Assembly: GCA_947296835.1 (NCBI GenBank)
Contig: CAMYQS010000047.1
Location: 1 to 8,402, forward strand
DNA from: an uncultured Atopostipes sp.
GTDB taxonomy: Bacteria > Bacillota > Bacilli > Lactobacillales > Carnobacteriaceae_A
Reading direction: 5' to 3'
Length of the DNA stretch: 8,402 nucleotides
Position numbers and translations under genes: made by a program. Every line of letters starts with the position of its first letter. The first letter of the stretch is position 1. Below are positions 1-5,219 of this stretch, one piece after another. The notes under the pieces were generated by a model, which was given only the letters and a program-made list of their open reading frames with translations, did not search any database and was not told the DNA's origin.

Positions 1-438
1 ATCTTGCATTAATAGTTTAATCAGCTGAACCTTTATCTTTTCGCCACCGGATAAGGATTCTAGCTGCTGCTCACTATGCATCTTCTCTACTGAAAAGCTC
101 AGATCACTCGCCAACTTGTACAATAAATCATAACGAATCAAGTTTGGATCTTCATCTTTATAAATAAACTCCTGGATAGTTAGCGTCTTTAATTCATCGG
201 GTAAAATTTGCGGCAAGTACCCTATCTTGTGAAAATGATTGATGTAATCTGCCTTAATCGATACATATTGTTCGATTTTATCATCTTCATTTAAATAGCG
301 GATTAGCGATGATTTCCCTGTCCCTTCATCACCTATGATGGCTACTTTTTCACCAACATTCACCACAAAGTTTAAATCCTTAATTAGTTCCGTTAAATCG
401 GATAAATGAAACATGGTTAGATTCTTAATTTGTAACAT
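1..438 (-). CDS. ABC-F-like ATP-binding protein, N-terminal part (cut by window edge)
   Basis: This is the first 146 codons of an ATP-binding cassette protein; the rest lies beyond base 1. The ATG at 438-436 has a good SD, AGGAG at 450-446, spaced 7 nt. Visible motifs are Walker A GDEGTGKSS (residues 36-44, K42), a Q-loop in GYLPQ (Q77) and the ABC signature LSGGE (129-133) followed by KIKVQLIKLL. Walker B is off the window. There is no hydrophobic membrane segment, and the LSGGEK-x-KVQL wording fits the soluble ABC-F class, whose members act on the ribosome; some protect it from antibiotics targeting the peptidyl transferase centre. From memory it resembles an uncharacterised ABC-F group starting MLQIKNLT found in clostridia. 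A second ABC domain, needed to confirm ABC-F, cannot be seen. The gene is preceded by an attenuator-type leader, which supports a drug-inducible role by inference. An ordinary ABC transporter ATPase remains possible. Confidence 0.8.
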   Translation of the reverse strand, partial: MLQIKNLTMFHLSDLTELIKDLNFVVNVGEKVAIIGDEGTGKSSLIRYLNEDDKIEQYVSIKADYINHFHKIGYLPQILPDELKTLTIQEFIYKDEDPNLIRYDLLYKLASDLSFSVEKMHSEQQLESLSGGEKIKVQLIKLLMQD

Positions 439-460
439 AATAAAACTCCTGTCTGCATAC

Positions 461-491
461 AAAAAGACCGCATGAAAATAAGCATGCGGCC
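461..491 (-). terminator. Leader terminator in front of the ABC-F-like gene
   Basis: On the minus strand GGCCGCATG (491-483) pairs with CATGCGGTC (474-466), 9 bp including one G-U, around the 8-nt loop CTTATTTT. It is followed directly by TTTTTG (465-460). It lies only 22 nt before the ABC-F-like start codon and downstream of a good promoter, so it would stop most transcripts before the gene. That position marks it as a regulatory attenuator rather than the end of the upstream operon, which has its own terminator at 703-749. Confidence 0.88.
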
Positions 492-627
492 TCAAAGAAT
501 CATAATAAAATTTATACCCATTTAAATTGAAGGTACCAATTTCTAATAAAACCGCGTAAAATAAGCCTCACCATTAGTCCTTTTCTTAACTAAATGAGAC
601 AAGCTTATTTTCAATTCAACGATGTTA

Positions 628-642
628 TTAGAAAATTTTCAC
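628..642 (-). CDS. Four-codon leader peptide (M-K-I-F), candidate regulatory uORF
   Basis: GTG AAA ATT TTC TAA runs from 642 to 628. It is preceded by the strong SD AGGGGGA (657-651) with 8 nt to the GTG, and lies about 27 nt after the predicted transcription start. Such a strong SD on so short a frame is hard to explain except as a regulatory uORF. Its last codons and stop codon are inside the strand that pairs with 549-540, so ribosome occupancy would change the downstream folding. Very short leader peptides are known ahead of ABC-F and erm genes, where drug-stalled ribosomes switch off termination. Translation is not proven from sequence. Confidence 0.65.
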   Translation of the reverse strand: MKIF

Positions 643-675
643 TGCAGGATTCCCCCTTCAAATCTTGTTAAATAT

Positions 676-704
676 ATTGTAGCGGGTTATTTCTAAAAAA
701 GCAA
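676..704 (-). promoter_or_regulatory. Sigma-A promoter of the ABC-F-like gene
   Basis: The -35 is TTGCTT (704-699) and the -10 is TACAAT (681-676), with the preferred 17-bp spacing, placing the start near 669. It is the only good promoter between the nfo terminator and the ABC-F-like gene. Its -35 lies within the T-rich tail of that terminator, so the end of one unit and the start of the next share bases. Confidence 0.75.
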
Positions 705-749
705 AAAAGAAGTACAAACGAATAGGATACATCCGCTCATACTTCTCTT
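703..749 (-). terminator. Intrinsic terminator of the hisS-aspS-nfo operon
   Basis: A long stem begins 9 nt after the nfo stop codon. AAGAGAAGTA TGAGCGGATG (749-730) can pair over its full 20 nt, counting G-U pairs, with TATTCGTTTG TACTTCTTTT (724-705), closing a 5-nt loop TATCC. T residues continue to 703, and after GC a further T-run follows to 695. On the plus strand no comparable T-run follows the hairpin, so it works for the minus strand. Confidence 0.85.
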
Positions 750-758
750 TGATGTTGA

Positions 759-1670
759 TTAACCTAAAGGTCTTTCATTTAAAATATCCTCTAATAAATC
801 TTCGTTAAATACTTGTTTCTTCAGCATATCAATTTCATAAAGATATGGAGCTTTCTTGTTCTTTTTATCTTCACCAACAAATGGTGTTTCTAAAATCTTC
901 GGCAAATGAGCGAGTTTTGGATGATGAACAACGCCGTTTAAAGCATCAAATCCAATTTCACCAAAACCAATATTTGCGTGGCGATCCTTTGCGGCACCTT
1001 GAGGATTTTTAGAGTCGTTGACATGAATGACTTTCAGACGACCCAGACCAATAATTCGGTCAAATTCGTCCAGCACCCAATCGAAATCTTCACGAACGGG
1101 ATAACCTGCATCATGTATATGACAAGTATCTAATGTAACGGATAATTTGTCTTTTAAATCCACGCGCTCAATGATTTGCGCAATCTCTTCGAAACTACGG
1201 CCGATTTCAGTTCCTTTACCTGCCATTGTTTCTAGGGCAATTTGTACATTTTGTTCTTTCGTTAAAATTCGGTTTAGTCCTTCAGCAATTTTATCAATTG
1301 CGGCTTCTGGACCGGCACCAACGTGAGCGCCTGGGTGCATCGTCATTTGAGCAGCACCAATTGCATCCGCTCGTTTAATTTCTTCTGTCATAAATTCAAT
1401 CGCGAACTCGAAATTATCCGGCTTAAATGTGTTCCCTAAATTCACAATATAAGGTGCATGGATAACTGTATCTTTCATATCCAAATGATGTTCCGCCATT
1501 AATTTATGCGCTTCTTCGATTTTTAATGTCTCAATGGCACGTCTACGTGTGTTTTGTGGCGCACCAGTATAAATCATAAATGTGTTGGCATTGTAAGAAA
1601 TAGCTTCCTTTACAGACCCTAATACTGAATGTGGAGCGGACATACTAACGTGTGAACCTAATAAAACCAT
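759..1670 (-). CDS. nfo: Endonuclease IV (apurinic/apyrimidinic endonuclease)
   Basis: This 303-residue protein is a full-length endonuclease IV, a TIM-barrel enzyme with three zinc ions that cuts DNA 5' to abasic sites and trims blocked 3' ends in base excision repair. All nine family metal ligands can be placed: H71 (HAPY), H112 (HPGAH), E147 (ETMAGKG), D181 and H184 (LDTCH), H216 (VIHVNDSK), D229 and H231 (DRHANIG) and E261 (LETP). The numbering almost matches E. coli Nfo. The ATG start gives MVLLGSHVSM, the usual N-terminus, and has AGGGGAGAG a few bases upstream. The gene starts 23 bp after the aspS stop with no terminator between, so it is probably the third gene of the hisS-aspS transcript. 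It ends with a strong terminator. No truncation or odd residue is seen. Confidence 0.97.
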   Translation of the reverse strand: MVLLGSHVSMSAPHSVLGSVKEAISYNANTFMIYTGAPQNTRRRAIETLKIEEAHKLMAEHHLDMKDTVIHAPYIVNLGNTFKPDNFEFAIEFMTEEIKRADAIGAAQMTMHPGAHVGAGPEAAIDKIAEGLNRILTKEQNVQIALETMAGKGTEIGRSFEEIAQIIERVDLKDKLSVTLDTCHIHDAGYPVREDFDWVLDEFDRIIGLGRLKVIHVNDSKNPQGAAKDRHANIGFGEIGFDALNGVVHHPKLAHLPKILETPFVGEDKKNKKAPYLYEIDMLKKQVFNEDLLEDILNERPLG

Positions 1671-1693
1671 TCGTACTCTCCCCTATCTTCGTA

Positions 1694-3475
1694 TTATTCT
1701 GTTTCTTTTGTATTCTCTAAAATTTGTAGCGATAACTCAACTAATTGGTCATCTGAAACAGTTGTTGGTGCATTTGTAAGTGGATCTGCAGCACTACCGT
1801 TTTTAGGGAATGCAATGACTTCACGAATGTTTGGTTCGTTCGCTAATAACATAACTAAGCGGTCAAGACCTAATGCAATTCCTCCATGAGGTGGGAACCC
1901 ATATTCAAATGCATCTAATAAGAAACCAAATTGTGCTTGCGCTTCTTCTTTAGTGAATCCTAATGCTTCAAACATGTTACTTTGTAATTCTTTTTCGTGG
2001 ATACGGATTGATCCTCCACCAATTTCATAACCGTTTAGTACAATGTCATATGCTTGTGCGTAAACTTCAGTTGGGTTTGAAAGTAATTTTTCAACGTCTT
2101 GTACTTTAGGACGAGTGAATGGGTGGTGAGCTGCCACGTAACGATCTGCATCTTCGTCAAACTCGAATAATGGCCAGTCAATTACCCAGATAAATGCTAA
2201 TTCTTCAGGGTTGTATAATTCTAATTCTTTACCTAAGTGAACACGTAGTGCACCTAAAGCATCGAATGCTACTTTTTCTTGGTCAGCAACAAATAACATT
2301 AAGTCGCCTTCTTCAGCACCCATTGCTTCTAGTAAGTTGTTTGCTTGTGTTTCATCCGCAAAGAATTTTGAAATAGGACCTGTTAAGCCTTCATTTGTTA
2401 CTTTAATCCATGCTAAACCTTTAGCACCATGTGTTTTAGCGATTGCTTCTAAACCATCAATTTGCTTACGCGTAAATTGGTCCGTTCCGCCTTTAACCGT
2501 AATTCCTTTAACGACGCCACCATTTTCAATAGCTGAAGTAAAGACACGGAAATCTGAATCTGAAACAGCGGAAGCAACATCGTTTAGGTACATTTCAAAA
2601 CGGATGTCTGGTTTGTCACTACCGTATTTGTTCATTGCTTCGTCATAAGTAATAATTGGGAAGTCATCTGAAATATCGATCCCCTTCACTTCTTTAACAA
2701 CATGTTTCAACATGTTCTCTGCACCTTGACGAATTTCTTCTTCACTTAGGAAGCTTGTTTCGATGTCCACTTGTGTAAATTCTGGTTGACGGTCTCCACG
2801 TAAGTCTTCGTCACGGAAACAACGAACGATTTGATAGTAACGGTCAAAGCCTGATCCCATTAATAATTGTTTAAATAATTGTGGCGATTGTGGTAATGCG
2901 AAAAATTCTCCTTGGTGAACGCGTGATGGTACTAAGTAGTCACGAGCTCCTTCAGGTGTTGACTTCGTTAAGTAAGGAGTTTCAATATCGATGAATCCTT
3001 CACCATCTAGGAAGTTACGAATTGCTCTCTTTGTGTTGTGTCTGATTTTAATGTTTTCTTGCATACGCGTACGACGTAAGTCTAAGTAACGGTATTTCAT
3101 GCGGATGTCATCCGATACATTTAAATCGTCTTTAATTTCAAAAGCTGGTGTTTTAGCTTTGTTGATTACTTTTAGGTCTGTTGCTACAATTTCAATTTCA
3201 CCTGTTGCCATGTTCGGGTTGATTGCACTGTCACGACGTTCAATAACATTACCTTCAATTTCAACAACATATTCTGCACGTAATGTTTCAGCAATCTCAA
3301 GTAAGTCTTTACCTTCGTCTGCGTTAAATACAACTTGAACGATACCTGTTGTGTCTCTTAAGTCGATAAAGATCATTCCACCTAAGTCACGACGTTTTTG
3401 TACCCATCCATTTAATTTTACTTGTTGGCCTAAGTTTTCTTTTGTTACTTGACCACAATAGTTTGTTCTACTCAT
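1694..3475 (-). CDS. aspS: Aspartyl-tRNA synthetase
   Basis: This 593-residue class IIb synthetase charges tRNA-Asp with aspartate in the cytoplasm. In order it has an OB-fold anticodon-binding domain (about 1-105, GWVQKRRDLGG), the catalytic core with motif 1 near 160-168, flipping loop STPEGARDYLVP (173-184), QSPQ (196-199), motif 2 around R218-E232 (RCFRDED...QPEFTQ), a bacterial GAD-type insertion (about 285-420) and motif 3 GLDRL (536-540). Length is normal for bacteria. The start is ATG at 3475-3473, with SD GAGGA at 3488-3484 inside the end of hisS; an in-frame GTG at 3490 would add five residues but has the SD downstream of it. Residue 31 is Leu; in non-discriminating AspRS enzymes this position is often His, so it is more likely specific for tRNA-Asp (inference). 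It is the middle gene of hisS-aspS-nfo, with only 4 bp after the hisS stop. Confidence 0.97.
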   Translation of the reverse strand: MSRTNYCGQVTKENLGQQVKLNGWVQKRRDLGGMIFIDLRDTTGIVQVVFNADEGKDLLEIAETLRAEYVVEIEGNVIERRDSAINPNMATGEIEIVATDLKVINKAKTPAFEIKDDLNVSDDIRMKYRYLDLRRTRMQENIKIRHNTKRAIRNFLDGEGFIDIETPYLTKSTPEGARDYLVPSRVHQGEFFALPQSPQLFKQLLMGSGFDRYYQIVRCFRDEDLRGDRQPEFTQVDIETSFLSEEEIRQGAENMLKHVVKEVKGIDISDDFPIITYDEAMNKYGSDKPDIRFEMYLNDVASAVSDSDFRVFTSAIENGGVVKGITVKGGTDQFTRKQIDGLEAIAKTHGAKGLAWIKVTNEGLTGPISKFFADETQANNLLEAMGAEEGDLMLFVADQEKVAFDALGALRVHLGKELELYNPEELAFIWVIDWPLFEFDEDADRYVAAHHPFTRPKVQDVEKLLSNPTEVYAQAYDIVLNGYEIGGGSIRIHEKELQSNMFEALGFTKEEAQAQFGFLLDAFEYGFPPHGGIALGLDRLVMLLANEPNIREVIAFPKNGSAADPLTNAPTTVSDDQLVELSLQILENTKETE

Positions 3476-3479
3476 ATTT

Positions 3480-4787
3480 TTATTCCTCACTCGCTAATTT
3501 TTTTAGTGCTTCTTCATAGATCTCTTTGAAATCTGCACTGTAAATTTCATCTAAACCAATTTTTGTTTGGTTTCCAGTTTCTAGTAGTTTCATGTTGATT
3601 GTGCGATTTTCTAATTCCATTCCACCTAAAGTGAAAACAACTTTCGCATTCAACTTGTCTGCTGTCTTGAATTGGCTACCTGGCTTACGGCCCACAAATT
3701 CTCGTTCAACAACTAATCCGTGCTTTCTTAATTCTGTCACAATCTTCAATGCTTCCATATTCACTTCATCACCGATTGTAACGATAAAGGCATCTAATTC
3801 CGTAAAGTTCGGGAAGTCATAGTTCGTTGCATCTAGTAACATAACTAGACGTTCCAGACCGATTGCAAAACCAATTCCTGGTGTTGCTGGCCCGCCAACT
3901 TGTTCCACTAAACTATCATAACGTCCACCCGCACAAATTGTTGTGTTTGCGCCAAAATTTGGATCGTTTGTGATGACTTCAAAAATCGTATCGTTGTAGT
4001 AATCTAAACCACGAACCATGTTTGCGTCGATTACATAAGGAACATCAAGATAATCTAACATCTCTTTAACAGACTCAAAGTGAGCTTTTGATTCTTCATC
4101 CAAGTAATCTAAGACTGATGGTGCATCTTTTACGATTTCTTTATCTTTTCTATCTTTACTATCTAGCACTCTTAATGGGTTTTTGTGTAATCTTTCTTGT
4201 GAATCTTCACTTAACTCATCAAAGTATGGCTCTAGATAGGCAATTAATGCTTCACGATAAGCAATACGTGATTCTGTATTTCCTAGAGAGTTGATTACAA
4301 GCGATAAATCTTTAATACCAAAACTCTTAAAAATTTCCATTGCTAGCTGCATTGTCTCTACGTCGATAGCTGGATTGTCCGTTCCATATACCTCAACACC
4401 AATTTGGTGAAATTGACGCATACGACCACTTTGTGGACGTTCAAAACGGAACATTGGGCCATTGTAATAATACTTCACTGGTTTGTGGTGCTCTGGTCCA
4501 AAGATTTTGTTTTCAACGTATGCACGAACAACACCTGCTGTTCCTTCTGGGCGTAACGCTAAATGACGATCACCTTTATCATGGAAATCGTACATCTCTT
4601 TTGAAACAATATCACTCGTTTCCCCTACACCTCGTGCAAATAATTCAAATTGCTCGAATATTGGTAAACGAATTTCTTGGAAATAGTATTTTTTCAATAT
4701 ATCTTCGATTTTAGCTTCTACATATTGCCATTTGTTTGTAACTTCTGGTAAGAAATCTGCAGTTCCTCTGATCTTTTGATATTTCAT
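3480..4787 (-). CDS. hisS: Histidyl-tRNA synthetase
   Basis: This 435-residue class IIa synthetase charges tRNA-His with histidine and works as a dimer. The N-terminus MKYQKIRGTADFLP is typical. Motif 2 lies around R114 (FRFERPQSGR), the histidine-binding HisA motif is VRGLDYY (258-264, R259), motif 3 is GLERL with R313, and the C-terminal anticodon-binding domain covers about 331-430. The start chosen is ATG at 4787-4785, with SD AAAGGAAG at 4801-4794 and 6-nt spacing. A longer frame from a TTG at 4823 would begin right after the leader terminator and has no SD. It is the first gene after a T-box leader, so expression should depend on tRNA charging. The pairing hisS-aspS is common in Bacilli. 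Confidence 0.97.
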   Translation of the reverse strand: MKYQKIRGTADFLPEVTNKWQYVEAKIEDILKKYYFQEIRLPIFEQFELFARGVGETSDIVSKEMYDFHDKGDRHLALRPEGTAGVVRAYVENKIFGPEHHKPVKYYYNGPMFRFERPQSGRMRQFHQIGVEVYGTDNPAIDVETMQLAMEIFKSFGIKDLSLVINSLGNTESRIAYREALIAYLEPYFDELSEDSQERLHKNPLRVLDSKDRKDKEIVKDAPSVLDYLDEESKAHFESVKEMLDYLDVPYVIDANMVRGLDYYNDTIFEVITNDPNFGANTTICAGGRYDSLVEQVGGPATPGIGFAIGLERLVMLLDATNYDFPNFTELDAFIVTIGDEVNMEALKIVTELRKHGLVVEREFVGRKPGSQFKTADKLNAKVVFTLGGMELENRTINMKLLETGNQTKIGLDEIYSADFKEIYEEALKKLASEE

Positions 4788-4823
4788 CTCTGACTTCCTT
4801 TCAATTTTCTCTAAAAAAATCAA

Positions 4824-5049
4824 TAAAAAAAGTCCTTATTCTTTCGAATAAGGACGTGTTATTTAATAGATAACGGCACGTGGTACCACCTTTGTTTGGA
4901 ATAAAATTATTCCCTCTTCGTTAACGCCTTTAACGTGACAGTTTTTCTGTCATACCTCAAGAATGTCTTTCATTTTACCGGCTATTGGTTTCTCTCAACT
5001 GATGAAACCTTCTCTGTAAATAGATTATAAAATTACTTTTTCTCTCATT
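4824..5049 (-). promoter_or_regulatory. T-box riboswitch controlling hisS-aspS-nfo
   Basis: All parts of a T-box leader are present. Stem I has a kink-turn-like element (ATGA near 5048-5045 opposite GA 4958-4957), GAGAA (5044-5040) paired with TTCTT (4963-4959), AGTA (5037-5034) opposite the specifier strand GAAAGACA (4971-4964), ATTTTA (5033-5028) with TAAAAT (4977-4972), CTATT with AATAG, an AGAGA bulge and a GGTTTC/GAAACC tip. Two 6-bp hairpins follow (TGACAG/CTGTCA and CGTTAA/TTAACG), then a stem III (GGAAT/ATTCC). The T-box core AAAGGTGGTACCACG lies at 4893-4879, with the UGGU bulge at 4888-4885. The antiterminator uses AAGG (4892-4889) with CCTT (4853-4850) and ACGTG (4881-4877) with CACGT (4858-4854), competing with the terminator at 4825-4855. 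The specifier reads GAC (Asp) overlapping CAU (His). Uncharged tRNA would stabilise the antiterminator and turn the operon on. Confidence 0.95.
4825..4855 (-). terminator. T-box leader terminator before hisS
   Basis: GTCCTTATTC (4855-4846) pairs perfectly with GAATAAGGAC (4841-4832) around a GAAA tetraloop and is followed by seven T (4831-4825). It ends 37 nt before the hisS start codon. The first bases of its 5' arm, GTCCTT, are also needed for the T-box antiterminator, so the two structures exclude each other. Confidence 0.95.
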
Positions 5050-5053
5050 GGTA

Positions 5054-5082
5054 ATTATATTCATAATTTAGTAAGATTAACT
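5054..5082 (-). promoter_or_regulatory. Probable promoter of the hisS T-box transcript
   Basis: A perfect -10 hexamer TATAAT lies at 5059-5054, putting the start near 5047. At 17-bp spacing the -35 would be AGTTAA (5082-5077), a poor match, and it falls in the centre of the inverted repeat 5064-5093. A weaker alternative -10, TATGAA (5065-5060), would start transcription slightly earlier and keep the short TACC/GGTA base pairing (5053-5050 with 4956-4953) inside the leader RNA. The -10 is well supported, the -35 is not. Confidence 0.55.
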
Positions 5083-5093
5083 TTACTAAATTA
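5064..5093. repeat. Perfect 11-bp inverted repeat over the hisS -35 region (possible operator)
   Basis: TAATTTAGTAA (5064-5074) and TTACTAAATTA (5083-5093) are exact reverse complements separated by the 8-bp spacer GATTAACT. There is no T-run after it on either strand, which argues against a terminator. It lies between the divergent hisS and amidase promoters and covers the likely hisS -35. A binding site for a dimeric regulator is a reasonable guess, but I do not recognise the sequence as a known operator. Confidence 0.55.
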
Positions 5094-5147
5094 AGCGCTA
5101 AAAGTCAAAAGAATTTTCATTATTTCGCAACATGTCGTATATTTGTA

Positions 5148-5176
5148 TTATCAAATTACTTTTTGGTTGGTATAAT
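5148..5176 (+). promoter_or_regulatory. Extended -10 promoter of the amidase gene
   Basis: TATAAT at 5171-5176 is preceded by TGG (5168-5170), which makes the extended TGnTATAAT motif. At 17-bp spacing TTATCA (5148-5153) serves as a -35 with four of six consensus bases. Transcription would start near 5183, leaving a leader of about 37 nt before the ATG at 5220. Confidence 0.78.
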
Positions 5177-5219
5177 GCATAATAATACACGCTTACATAC
5201 CAAGTTAGGAGGCTTCAAA

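Larger units (their letters stand above)
439..669 (-). promoter_or_regulatory. Attenuator leader of the ABC-F-like gene, with competing helices
   Basis: This leader of about 230 nt has no gene other than a four-codon uORF. Hand folding gives three elements. (a) An anti-antiterminator: TTTCTAATAA (634-625, covering the uORF end and stop) is the exact complement of TTATTAGAAA (549-540). (b) Inside it, a hairpin in which AAAATAAGC (611-603) pairs with GCTTATTTT (566-558), extended by CTCA (598-595) with TGAG (570-567) and TTAGT (593-589) with ACTAA (578-574). (c) An antiterminator: GCGGTTTTA (555-547) pairs with TGAGGCCGC (494-486), several pairs being G-U, continued by AGAA (544-541) with TTCT (499-496). 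Helix (c) uses the 5' arm of the terminator and the strand used in (a), so (a)+terminator and (c) exclude each other. A ribosome stalled on the uORF would block (a) and favour readthrough. The pairings are direct observations; the mechanism is inferred from known ABC-F and erm leaders. Confidence 0.72.

Noticed and set aside
631..640. Palindrome GAAAATTTTC as a regulator binding site
   Set aside because: It is short and AT-only inside, lies downstream of the transcription start, and is explained by the uORF codons and the strand pairing with 549-540.
2194..3338. Plus-strand open frames of 60-103 codons inside aspS
   Set aside because: They are antisense shadows of a well-conserved gene, without SDs, promoters or recognisable protein motifs. 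The same holds for the plus-strand frames within hisS (3592-4714) and for the extra frames overlapping the amidase (5156-5918).
3476..3490. GTG start at 3490 for AspRS, overlapping hisS
   Set aside because: The SD GAGGA (3488-3484) lies inside that extension and is correctly spaced for ATG 3475.
4788..4823. Longer HisRS reading frame starting at a TTG at 4823
   Set aside because: It would start just after the T-box terminator T-tract, lacks an SD and adds 12 residues not seen in HisRS proteins. ATG 4787 has AAAGGAAG and the standard MKYQKIRGT start.
4934..4938. CAC in TCACG as a canonical His specifier of the T-box
   Set aside because: It lies in and just after the TGACAG/CTGTCA hairpin downstream of Stem I, not in the internal loop opposite AGTA.
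5064..5093. Inverted repeat as a transcription terminator
   Set aside because: Its stem is almost all A-T, no T-tract follows on either strand, and no gene ends there.
5163..5219. Nineteen-residue N-terminal extension of the amidase from ATG 5163
   Set aside because: This ATG lies upstream of the -10 hexamer (5171-5176) and has no SD. ATG 5220 has TTAGGAGG at good spacing and begins a proper signal peptide.
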